Source of the DNA: Borborobacter arsenicus
GTDB lineage: Bacteria > Pseudomonadota > Alphaproteobacteria > Rhizobiales > Rhizobiaceae
Length of the DNA: 64,000 bases
Reading direction: 5' to 3'
Assembly (NCBI RefSeq): GCF_003934165.1
Contig: NZ_ML133508.1
Coordinates: 427,881-491,880, forward strand
How positions within the stretch are numbered: the stretch's first letter is position 1; every line of letters starts with the position of its first letter. Position numbers and translations under genes: made by a program. Positions 7,494 to 13,742 of this stretch are shown piece by piece. A model generated the notes under the pieces. That model did not search any database. It saw nothing but the letters and a program-made list of their open reading frames with translations, and was not told where the DNA came from.

Positions 7494-8752
7494 AGCCACA
7501 AATTTCAAACGACCTCGCGCTTGAGGCGGCAATCATGCGCGCGGCTTGCGACAGCGACAGCGAAGCCGCAACCCGGCTAGGCATTGCTCGCTCGACGTTT
7601 CAAAATCGAATGAAGCGCGCCGCGGAGCGCGGGCTTGTCGCGCCTGGCAGAGAGACGATGCCCGGGTATCGCATCGAGTCTCTGACCGAGACGCCGAACG
7701 GCACGTTTATAAAGCAGCGCAAGGAACACGGTGAGGAATACACGCCGACGCTGCCGGTGAAGGGCAAAACGACGCTAGTTGATGCGGAAGGCCGCATCAT
7801 CACGCAGCACATCATGGAGAGGGCGAGTGCGGAGGCGCAGGCTGACGCCCTGCGGGCCATGGTGGATGCGTTCAAGGAAGAGATACCGCGCGTCAACATC
7901 ATGCGGGCGCCTCGGGGTAGCATAGCCGAGATCGCCAATCAGTTCACTGTTACAGACAACCACTTCGGGATGCTGTCATGGCGCGAAGAGACCGGCGCAG
8001 ACTATGATTTGCGGATTGCCGAGCATCTTCTGCTTGATTGGTTTTCCGCAGCCGTTTCACAGGCCCCGCACGGCGACACGGCGATCCTAGCGCAACTCGG
8101 AGACCTGATGCACCATGACGCACTGGAATCGGTGACTCCTGCACACAAGCATGTGCTGGACGCTGATAGTCGGTTGCAGAAGGTAATTCGCGTCGTCATC
8201 AAAACCATCCGGCGCATTATCGACATGCTTCTGCAGTCTCACCAGCGCGTGCATGTCGTCATGGCTTCGGGCAATCACGACCCGGCATCGTCTGCATGGC
8301 TGCGCGAGATGCTGGCCGCGATGTACGAGCTTGAGCCGCGGATTACCGTCGATAATTCGCCAAGCCTCTATTACGCTTTCCAGTGGGGGCAAACCGGACT
8401 TTATTATCACCACATGCACAAGCGTGACGTGAAGGACATCGACCGCGTATTCGCCGGCATCTTCCGCGAGATGTTTGGGCGCTGCCGCTACAACTACGGC
8501 CACGGCGGGCATCGCCATAGCGACCAAGTGATTGAGACACCACTAATGATCGTGGAGCGCCACCAGACGCTTGCCGCACCAGACGCGCATTCTGCTGGCG
8601 GCGGGTGGCTGTCCGGTAGGTCGGCCAAGCGCATCACCTACAGCAAGGATTTCGGCGAAGTCGGGCGGTCGACGTTGCGGCCTGAAATGGTGCTTGGCGC
8701 AAGCAAGATGCAGGCGGCGAATGATAACGGGCCGCGGACGGTCGCCGCATGA
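7490..8752 (+). CDS. Metallophosphoesterase with N-terminal helix-turn-helix
   Basis: This 420-residue protein has a winged-HTH-like start (SDSEAATRLGIARSTFQNRMKRA, residues 21-43) followed by a calcineurin-like phosphoesterase domain. The metal motifs are TDNH (155-158), GDLMHHD (204-210), GNHD (261-264) and GHGGHRH (337-343), so the full two-metal set is present. Proteins of this layout are common in phages of Proteobacteria and are thought to act on nucleic acids or nucleotides; the substrate is not known. The start is a TTG overlapping the previous stop. The protein ends in AANDNGPRTVAA, a motif shared with two other proteins of this prophage. The next gene, a second metallophosphoesterase, overlaps by 4 bases. 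Confidence 0.8.
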   Translation: MKPQISNDLALEAAIMRAACDSDSEAATRLGIARSTFQNRMKRAAERGLVAPGRETMPGYRIESLTETPNGTFIKQRKEHGEEYTPTLPVKGKTTLVDAEGRIITQHIMERASAEAQADALRAMVDAFKEEIPRVNIMRAPRGSIAEIANQFTVTDNHFGMLSWREETGADYDLRIAEHLLLDWFSAAVSQAPHGDTAILAQLGDLMHHDALESVTPAHKHVLDADSRLQKVIRVVIKTIRRIIDMLLQSHQRVHVVMASGNHDPASSAWLREMLAAMYELEPRITVDNSPSLYYAFQWGQTGLYYHHMHKRDVKDIDRVFAGIFREMFGRCRYNYGHGGHRHSDQVIETPLMIVERHQTLAAPDAHSAGGGWLSGRSAKRITYSKDFGEVGRSTLRPEMVLGASKMQAANDNGPRTVAA

Positions 8753-9456
8753 ACCTCTGGATCTTCTCCGACACGCACATGGACCACGGGCGGTTCAATC
8801 TTGAGCCGCCCGCCAGCGCCGACGTGGCAATTGCGGCGGGCGACATCCAGAACGACGACTTTCTGGTTGCGCTCGCCCGGCAACTGCCTGTGGTCTTCGT
8901 GCCCGGCAACCACGAGTTCTATGGCTACGCCTATGCGGAGCGGCTTGCCGTCCTGCGGGCATTGCCCGGCGTCACGGTGCTGGACAACGACACAGCCACC
9001 ATCGGCGGCATCCGGTTCCACGGCGCAACGCTATGGACCGATTACGGCTACAACCCGCTGGCGGCAGAAACTGCGCGCCGCAGCATGAACGACCATCGCT
9101 ATATCAAGTGGACGAAGGAACCATATCAGCGATTCCTGCCGTCGCATGCGACCAAGATGCATCAGGCTTCGGTTCGGTATCTGGACGTCAACGTGAGGCC
9201 CGGCGACGTGGTGGTGACGCATCACGCGCCGTCCGAGCGATCGGTCGCGCCGAAGTATGCCGGGCAGCTTTTGAACCATGCTTACTTTTCCGCCCTGGAC
9301 GCGGAGATTGAAGCATGGAGGCCGGCGCTATGGGTGCATGGCCACGTTCATACCTGTTTCGATTATCAGGTCGGAGAAACCAGAGTGCTGTGCAATCCGC
9401 ACGGCTATCCCGGCGAGAACCCGGATTTTGATCCTGCGCTTGTCGTTGCCGTCTAA
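8749..9456 (+). CDS. Metallophosphoesterase, calcineurin-like
   Basis: This 235-residue enzyme starts directly with its first metal motif (SDTHMDH, residues 7-13). The other motifs are GDIQND (31-36), GNHE (53-56), THHAPS and GHVH, so all metal ligands of the two-metal phosphoesterase fold are present and there is no extra domain. The short form resembles YfcE/MJ0936-type or Icc-like phosphodiesterases. The start codon overlaps the stop of the first metallophosphoesterase (ATGA), so the two are likely made together. They are not simple duplicates, because length, domains and motif spacing differ. The substrate is unknown. Confidence 0.8.
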   Translation: MNLWIFSDTHMDHGRFNLEPPASADVAIAAGDIQNDDFLVALARQLPVVFVPGNHEFYGYAYAERLAVLRALPGVTVLDNDTATIGGIRFHGATLWTDYGYNPLAAETARRSMNDHRYIKWTKEPYQRFLPSHATKMHQASVRYLDVNVRPGDVVVTHHAPSERSVAPKYAGQLLNHAYFSALDAEIEAWRPALWVHGHVHTCFDYQVGETRVLCNPHGYPGENPDFDPALVVAV

Positions 9457-9489
9457 CCGGGCGGCGAACACCACGAAGAGGAGATGAAT

Positions 9490-10164
9490 ATGAGAACCTA
9501 TCCCGGAGGCGGCTATACCGGCACGCCGCCCGTCAACGGCGGCACGCTCTACGACCATCCGCGCAATGTGCCCAAACTCCACTGGGACTCGGTTGCCCGC
9601 AGCTACGTTGAGCACGACACGGAGCACATGGAGATGTTTGGGGAAATTGTGGCTACAGCAGACGTGGAGGTTGATGCTGACGGGACGCGGCACATCGTTG
9701 CGGTCAACGACAACCTGCCGGTTGCCCGGCAACAGGCACGGGACGACGAGAAGTGGCGCAGCACGGTAGGCTTCCGGCTTAAGTGCTTACCCCTCGGCAT
9801 AACCTACCTCGGCTCACCATACAGCCTCTACAAACACGGTCTGCATCGTGCTGCTCGCGAAGCCGCAATGGCTGCGGCCCGCCTGATGGAGATTGGGCTG
9901 GTTGTTTATGCGCCAATCCCGCACGGACATAGCATCGCGTGTTGGGGTGACCTGCCGGCCGAGTGGGAGTTCTGGAAGAGGCAGTGCCAGCCGTACATCG
10001 ACGCAGCTTCGTCGCTGGTGGTGCTCAAGCTTGATGGCTGGCAAGACAGCGTGGGGCTGACTTACGAAATCGAATGCTTCGAAGAGGCCGGCAAGCCGAT
10101 CGTCATGGTGACGATGGACGAAGTGCTGGGGCTTCGTGGCGAAGGGAAGAGGAGTGCGGCGTGA
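9490..10164 (+). CDS. DUF1937 (deoxyribosyltransferase-like) protein
   Basis: This 224-residue protein has two parts. Residues 1 to about 95 are low-complexity and carry a VAVNDNLPVARQQ motif. From about residue 100 it matches the DUF1937 pattern: ITYLGSPYS, then an alanine-rich helix, VYAPIPHGHS, YIDAASSLVVLKLDGW and VGLTYEIE. DUF1937 is related to nucleoside 2-deoxyribosyltransferases, so a role in nucleotide salvage or modification is plausible but unproven. The ATG at 9490 was preferred over the one at 9484 because GAGGAG at 9478-9483 is then 6 bases away. The stop overlaps the next start by one base (TGATG). Confidence 0.7.
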   Translation: MRTYPGGGYTGTPPVNGGTLYDHPRNVPKLHWDSVARSYVEHDTEHMEMFGEIVATADVEVDADGTRHIVAVNDNLPVARQQARDDEKWRSTVGFRLKCLPLGITYLGSPYSLYKHGLHRAAREAAMAAARLMEIGLVVYAPIPHGHSIACWGDLPAEWEFWKRQCQPYIDAASSLVVLKLDGWQDSVGLTYEIECFEEAGKPIVMVTMDEVLGLRGEGKRSAA

Positions 10165-10706
10165 TGGTGAATCTAGACACTGCGCGTAAACTGTTCCGCT
10201 ACGACCGGGAAGCGGGGAAATTGTACTGGAAAGAGCGTGGACCAGAGTTCCAATCCGATGATGCGAAGCGCCGAACGTGGAACACAAGGTGGGCAGGCAA
10301 GGAAGCTGGCAGCATCAGGCAAGGATATCGTGTCTGCGAGGTATTTGGGCGCCCCATGAAGATTCACCGCATTATCTGGTTTCTTGAGAAAGGCTGCTGG
10401 CCAGATGTAATCGATCATATTGACGGTGATGGCCTCAACAATCGCATTGATAACCTAAGAGACGTGTCGCAGGCGGAGAACATGAGAAATGCCGCCCGTC
10501 CCAACGACAACACATCGGGGAGAGTCGGTGTGTCGAGGTTGCATCGAACAGACCACTGGGGAGACTGCTGGCAAGCGTACATAAATGTGCGTGGAAAGAG
10601 GATAGCCTTGGGACTTTTCAAGTCATTCGAGCATGCGTGTCTCGCCAGAGAGGATGCGGAAAGGCAATACGGGTATCACGCAAATCATGGGAGGGCTGCG
10701 GCATGA
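10164..10706 (+). CDS. HNH endonuclease with AP2-like DNA-binding domain
   Basis: This 180-residue protein has a homing-endonuclease layout. The HNH nuclease core is KIHRIIWFLEKG followed by VIDHIDGDGLNNRIDNLR, giving the H, H and N residues of the motif. The AP2-type DNA-binding C-terminus is SGRVGVSRL, then WQAYINVRGKRIALGLF and a SFEHACLARE helix. Such genes are common free-standing nucleases in phage gene runs. The ATG at 10164 has GAGGAG upstream and overlaps the previous stop by one base. The close coupling on both sides suggests an established phage gene, not a recent insertion. Confidence 0.8.
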   Translation: MVNLDTARKLFRYDREAGKLYWKERGPEFQSDDAKRRTWNTRWAGKEAGSIRQGYRVCEVFGRPMKIHRIIWFLEKGCWPDVIDHIDGDGLNNRIDNLRDVSQAENMRNAARPNDNTSGRVGVSRLHRTDHWGDCWQAYINVRGKRIALGLFKSFEHACLAREDAERQYGYHANHGRAAA

Positions 10707-11089
10707 CATACAACTTCCATGCTGGGATGGACGTAGTTTGCATCGATGACAATGTGCCTCTGGCTGGAGGCGGTGTGGTTAAGGATGCGAACATCACAGA
10801 GGGGGAGACGTACCGACTCCGTTGGGTAGGCATGGCGTCGCACTACGTCTTTGGCGACTACCTTGGCGTCAAGCTTGAAGGCGTCGACAGCAAGTTTGGC
10901 GAGGCGTGGGGCGTTCCCGATGCTCCTTATGCCGCCCGCCGCTTTCGTCCGCTGGTGAAGGATCCTATCGCGTTGTTCCGACGCATTGCCACGGACCCCG
11001 ACTATAAGATTGATGCCCCAGAAGGGCCGGTTCGGGACGAGCCGTTGCCGCCAGAGAAGGCGCCGAAACGTGAGAAGGAGGTGGTGTGA
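10703..11089 (+). CDS. Phage protein with SH3-like beta fold, unknown function
   Basis: This 128-residue protein begins with a beta-rich segment (MDVVCIDDN, then ITEGETYRLRWVG, VFGDYLGVKLEG and RRFRPL). This resembles the small SH3-like barrels often found in phage proteins of unknown function. The C-terminal 35 residues are charged and proline-rich (DEPLPPEKAPKREKEVV) and probably disordered. The start overlaps the HNH gene stop (ATGA). The 3' end holds the GAAGGAGGT ribosome binding site of the next gene. Confidence 0.55.
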   Translation: MTYNFHAGMDVVCIDDNVPLAGGGVVKDANITEGETYRLRWVGMASHYVFGDYLGVKLEGVDSKFGEAWGVPDAPYAARRFRPLVKDPIALFRRIATDPDYKIDAPEGPVRDEPLPPEKAPKREKEVV

Positions 11090-11592
11090 TGGATAGAGAC
11101 GACGCAATAGCCAACTTGAAGCACAGTTTCCACAAGACACGCTTGACAGAGAAGGTGTCCGTGGACGCCGATGCTCTTGGCGCCATTCTCTACGACAACG
11201 ACAACAAGCCCAATCTAGAAGTGCCGGCGAAAGTGCGCGCAATAGCCATCAACGACCTGGTGCGCTACTTCCACGGCAAGTCAGCCGCGAATGGCTGGTG
11301 GTCCGAGTCCGATCGCGCCAATCCGTTTGTCGTGCCGTGCAAATTGATGCTGGCGGTTAGCGAGCTTTCAGAGGCGATGGAGGGTCACCGCAAGAACCTG
11401 ATGGACGACAAACTGCCCCACCGCAAGATGATCGAGGTGGAACTTGGCGATGCGCTCATTCGCATTTTCGATATGGCCGGTTTCCTTGGCCTGGACCTTG
11501 GCGGCGCAACCATGGAAAAGGATGCCTACAACGATGTGCGCGCCGACCATAAGGCGGAAGCCCGCGCTGCTACGGGCGGAAAGGCGTATTGA
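11089..11592 (+). CDS. MazG-like nucleotide pyrophosphohydrolase
   Basis: This 167-residue protein has the all-alpha NTP-pyrophosphatase signature in its second half: KLMLAVSELSEAMEGHRK (an E-x2-E-type pair) followed by EVELGDALIRIFDMAGFLGL (a second E-x2-D pair). Together these acidic residues bind magnesium. Enzymes of this group hydrolyse NTPs or dNTPs, or lower alarmone levels, and are frequent in phages. A perfect GAAGGAGGT lies 6 bases before the ATG at 11089. It sits with DUF1937 and dNMP kinase genes, so a joint role in remodelling nucleotide pools is likely. Confidence 0.75.
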   Translation: MDRDDAIANLKHSFHKTRLTEKVSVDADALGAILYDNDNKPNLEVPAKVRAIAINDLVRYFHGKSAANGWWSESDRANPFVVPCKLMLAVSELSEAMEGHRKNLMDDKLPHRKMIEVELGDALIRIFDMAGFLGLDLGGATMEKDAYNDVRADHKAEARAATGGKAY

Positions 11593-11708
11593 TGGCCACC
11601 CAAACACGAGAAGCCTTGATGGCTGCCGTCGTGGCAGCAATCAAGGAAGTTGGCATTGATGCGTTCAAGCGCACGTCGCTGTTTCTGTCGAATGAGAGGA
11701 GGGCGTGA
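11592..11708 (+). CDS. Very small phage protein (38 aa)
   Basis: This 38-residue frame starts MATQTREALMAAVVAAIKEV and could form one amphipathic helix. It begins with an ATG that shares a base with the previous stop and ends the same way into the next gene. Its 3' end carries the AGGAGG of the next gene. Real translation is plausible from the overlap pattern alone; the function is unknown. Confidence 0.4.
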   Translation: MATQTREALMAAVVAAIKEVGIDAFKRTSLFLSNERRA

Positions 11709-11989
11709 TGGCTGAAAGCATGATTGAGAAGGTGGCGAGGGCTATTTGCGCCAGCGACTTCCTTGGCGACAACGATGTTTGGGCAAAGCTGTCGCCAGCC
11801 ATGCAGGGCAACTACTGCGACAACGCCCGCGCCGCCATCGAGGCAATGCGGGAGCCGACGATGTTCATGTTGAGGTCGGCAGATAACGCCATCATTTCCG
11901 ATGAGAGGTTCGAATCCGGTCCTTTCGAGAGCGACAAGTTCACATGGGAAACCATGATAGACGCAGCCCTTGCGGAGCAACAGTCATGA
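11708..11989 (+). CDS. Small phage protein, unknown function
   Basis: This 93-residue protein has a helical N-terminus (MIEKVARAICASDFLG), the ARAAIEAMREPT segment and a C-terminal WETMIDAALAEQ. This pattern recurs in small proteins of rhizobial phages. It is preceded by GAGAGGAGG and overlaps the next gene by ATGA. No enzymatic motif is visible. Function unknown. Confidence 0.55.
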   Translation: MAESMIEKVARAICASDFLGDNDVWAKLSPAMQGNYCDNARAAIEAMREPTMFMLRSADNAIISDERFESGPFESDKFTWETMIDAALAEQQS

Positions 11990-12579
11990 CCCCCACCAAC
12001 ACCGCTGCCTGGTCACCATGGGGTCGCCAGCCGCTTGCTGCGAATGATAATCTCCCGCGTGTGGTTGCCTTTACCGGCGTCGCTGGTAGCGGCAAGTCCA
12101 CCGCTGCGGACTACCTCACCAGCAAGGGTTACACACGCATCAAGTTCGCCGGCCCGCTTAAGGCCATGTGCCGCGCCGTTGGCCTTTCAGACGAACACAT
12201 CGAGGGTGACCTGAAAGAGCGCCCGCTGGACTGGTTACAAGGCAAGTCGCCGCGCCAGTTCATGCAGCGCCTTGGAACAGAGTTCGGCAGGGACTGCATC
12301 GGCCCACACTTCTGGGTCGGCCTGTGGGAGCGGGCCGCACTTGAGGTGCTGGACGAAGGCGGGCGCGTCGTCTGCGACGACTGCCGCTTCGCCAACGAGG
12401 CCGATGCGGTGCGCAAGCTGGGCGGTGTTGTTGTCCGGCTGGCGGGGCGAGGGGGCTTGGCCGGTGGCCATGCTTCGGAGAGCGTGGATTGGGAGGCGGA
12501 TGCGATGATCGGCAACCACCACGGCATAGACAGACTGCGTGAAAACCTCGACTGGGTGATGCGTGAGGTGGCGGCATGA
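11986..12579 (+). CDS. Deoxynucleoside monophosphate kinase-like P-loop protein
   Basis: This 197-residue protein has a Walker A loop GVAGSGKST (residues 31-39). It then shows the pattern of phage dNMP kinases (T4 gp1-like): FAGPLKAM, the lid-like DEHIEGDLKERPL, RQFMQRLGTEFGRD, and VVCDDCRFANEADAVRKLGG, where the DCRF motif is characteristic. It would phosphorylate dNMPs for phage DNA synthesis. The 20 residues before the P-loop contain LAANDNLPRV, the motif also found in two other proteins of this prophage. The start overlaps the previous stop and the stop overlaps the next start. Confidence 0.8.
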   Translation: MTPTNTAAWSPWGRQPLAANDNLPRVVAFTGVAGSGKSTAADYLTSKGYTRIKFAGPLKAMCRAVGLSDEHIEGDLKERPLDWLQGKSPRQFMQRLGTEFGRDCIGPHFWVGLWERAALEVLDEGGRVVCDDCRFANEADAVRKLGGVVVRLAGRGGLAGGHASESVDWEADAMIGNHHGIDRLRENLDWVMREVAA

Positions 12580-12728
12580 TCTATAAAGAGACCGCGGCCA
12601 GCGGAGAGGTGCTGATCTATATGAACGGCGCGCTGCTGTACAAGAAATACCCGACGGGCGATTCTGTGCTGTTCGAAAAGTATGGACCTCCGACACGGAA
12701 GGCTGATCGCGATGCCGGGCACTATTGA
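12576..12728 (+). CDS. Very small phage protein (50 aa)
   Basis: This 50-residue frame starts at an ATG overlapping the kinase stop (ATGA). The sequence contains GEVLIYMNGALLYKKYPTGD and VLFEKYGPPTRK, which looks like a small beta-rich protein. It overlaps the following gene by 17 bases. No family is recognised. Confidence 0.45.
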   Translation: MIYKETAASGEVLIYMNGALLYKKYPTGDSVLFEKYGPPTRKADRDAGHY

Positions 12729-12924
12729 CCTCGCCGCCGCCTACGAGCTTGCCGCCCAATGGCACGATAAGAACTACAGAGGCTGCATGGCTATTGCTAA
12801 GGACGAACCGCGCATAGCGGCGGACATTCGCGAGCGGGCCAAACAGGCAGCGGTCCATCATAGCGCCAGCGCTGCCGGGTTGCGGCACGCCGCAATCGAG
12901 CATAGACGAAAGGCTTTACATTAG
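12712..12924 (+). CDS. Small helical phage protein, last gene of the run
   Basis: This 70-residue protein is predicted to be helical (LAAAYELAAQWHDKNYRG, then DIRERAKQAAVHHSASAAGL). The ATG at 12712 was preferred because GGAAGG lies about 9 bases upstream; an ATG at 12682 would add ten residues. The stop codon lies inside the stem of the terminator that ends the rightward gene run. Function unknown. Confidence 0.5.
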   Translation: MPGTIDLAAAYELAAQWHDKNYRGCMAIAKDEPRIAADIRERAKQAAVHHSASAAGLRHAAIEHRRKALH

Positions 12925-12948
12925 GGCGCTTCGGCGCCCTTTATTTTT
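12923..12948 (+). terminator. Terminator closing the rightward phage gene run
   Basis: There is a 7-bp stem (12923-12929 with 12934-12940), a TTCG tetraloop, then TTATTTTT. The stem overlaps the stop codon of the last rightward gene, and the T-run overlaps the 3' end of the convergent leftward gene. Confidence 0.85.
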
Positions 12949-13336
12949 GTGACGCCTTGCTCGGCACCAAATTCCCACTAGCATCCCGCACACGCCGCCT
13001 CTTCTTCTCGCCGGTAGGTCTAGCGGCACGCGGCACAAGTTGCTCCGCGCTGACTGTGCGCAGGAACGTCGCCGGGTTGAACTGTCCGTCGTTACGCGAC
13101 AGCGCGTCGACCAGCCGGGGCGGCAGGATACCGTTGTCGTGCAGGAACTTCGCGCTAGCGAGCATCGCCTCGATGTGGCGGTTAGCCTCGTCGGCCAGCG
13201 CGGCCTTGGCCTTAACTTCGGCTTCGCGTTCCAGTTCGGCTAGCGCCATGTCAATCTCGTCCCGCTGCCGCCTTAGCTCCGCAGGACTCTTCTCCAGCAG
13301 TTCCGGGCGCAGTTTCGTTATGTCGTCGACTGCCAT
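12941..13336 (-). CDS. Leftward phage protein with coiled-coil N-terminus, unknown function
   Basis: This 131-residue protein has a helical, charged N-terminal half (SPAELRRQRDEIDMALAELE, then a lysine- and alanine-rich helix) and a basic C-terminus (EKKRRRVRDASGNLVPSK). The first half resembles the oligomerisation region of H-NS-like proteins, but the conserved DNA-binding motif of H-NS is absent. A DNA-binding or H-NS-interfering role is therefore only a guess. The ATG at 13336 has GGAG about 9 bases upstream; longer in-frame starts reach into an upstream hairpin. It is the only leftward gene at this end of the prophage and may be expressed in the lysogen. Confidence 0.6.
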   Translation of the reverse strand: MAVDDITKLRPELLEKSPAELRRQRDEIDMALAELEREAEVKAKAALADEANRHIEAMLASAKFLHDNGILPPRLVDALSRNDGQFNPATFLRTVSAEQLVPRAARPTGEKKRRRVRDASGNLVPSKASQK

Positions 13337-13562
13337 GTTTATGTCTCCGCTTATAGCGCGGATATACGGTAACGGCAGGCAAAAGAAAAGCCCGCACACG
13401 GCGGGCTACGGGCTTCGCTTGCGTGGTGGCTGTCGCTATTCCTTTGCGCGTTACGGATTGTGGGTCGTGCGGTAGCAAGCGGGTGGATGTGCAAAATAAA
13501 ACACACTTTTTCGACTCCACTTTTGAAACCGTTGCAGTATAAGGCGTAGCAACCTCCAAGTT
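13337..13562. other. Prophage end region without a recognised gene
   Basis: This 226-bp stretch between the leftward gene and the tRNA fragment holds the hairpin at 13381-13407. It also has a short inverted repeat (GTTGC at 13531-13535 with GCAAC at 13549-13553). No convincing coding frame was seen; minus-strand frames that cross the tRNA remnant give the false peptide ERIELSTSPLPRE often seen over tRNA genes. Confidence 0.5.
13381..13407 (-). terminator. Leftward hairpin with T-run upstream of the minus-strand phage gene
   Basis: There is a 7-bp perfect stem (13389-13395 with 13401-13407) with a 5-base loop. Read on the minus strand it is followed by TTTCTTTT (13388-13381). It lies about 45 bases before the start of the leftward gene, not after any recognised gene. 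It may therefore be an attenuator in the leader of that gene or the end of a short leftward RNA starting near the attachment site. Confidence 0.6.
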
Positions 13563-13612
13563 CTCCCTTGGTAAGGGAGAGGTCGAGAGTTCAATCCTCT
13601 CTCGCAGCACCA
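13563..13612 (+). other. attR: 3' half of tRNA-Thr(GGU)
   Basis: The anticodon arm (CTCCC-TTGGTAA-GGGAG, anticodon GGT at 13570-13572), variable loop, T arm (GAGAG-TTCAATC-CTCTC), acceptor 3' strand TCGCAGC, discriminator A and encoded CCA are all present. The 5' half is missing: the upstream bases do not form a D arm and give only a partial acceptor match. This is the duplicated 3' tRNA segment left by site-specific integration. The intact tRNA gene should be at the other end of the prophage, outside the window. Confidence 0.85.
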
Positions 13613-13742
13613 GGTCGCCCCCCACGATCCTGCAGAAAACACGCCTGTCCGGCTTCGCCGCTTGGCTTGCCGCATCGCCTTGCCTGGTCCGGGGAAATCC
13701 CGGCCTGCACGTCTTGGCGCAGGCCGGCTGCAGGAACAGTTC

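Larger units (their letters stand above)
1..13612. mobile_element. Prophage, right-hand part, ending in a tRNA-Thr fragment
   Basis: This is the right portion of a tailed-phage genome. It holds a tail protein, tailspike, lysis genes and a dense rightward run of small genes with phage-type nucleotide and DNA enzymes. The right boundary is a 3' tRNA-Thr fragment (13563-13612), after which ordinary host genes begin. No integrase, terminase, portal or capsid gene is present, so the rest must lie to the left of the window. Because the tRNA fragment is a 3' half on the plus strand, the intact tRNA should be at the left end of the prophage. Whether it is still inducible cannot be judged from this part. 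Confidence 0.9.

Noticed and set aside
13531-13612. A complete tRNA-Thr gene at the prophage end
   Set aside because: GTTGCAG at 13531-13537 pairs only partly with the acceptor strand, there is no D arm, and the spacing to the anticodon arm is too long. Only the 3' half is present.
13251-13625. Minus-strand frame covering the prophage end, reading ERIELSTSPLPRE
   Set aside because: This peptide is the well-known false translation of the reverse strand of a tRNA 3' half; the true features are the attachment site and the shorter leftward gene starting at 13336.
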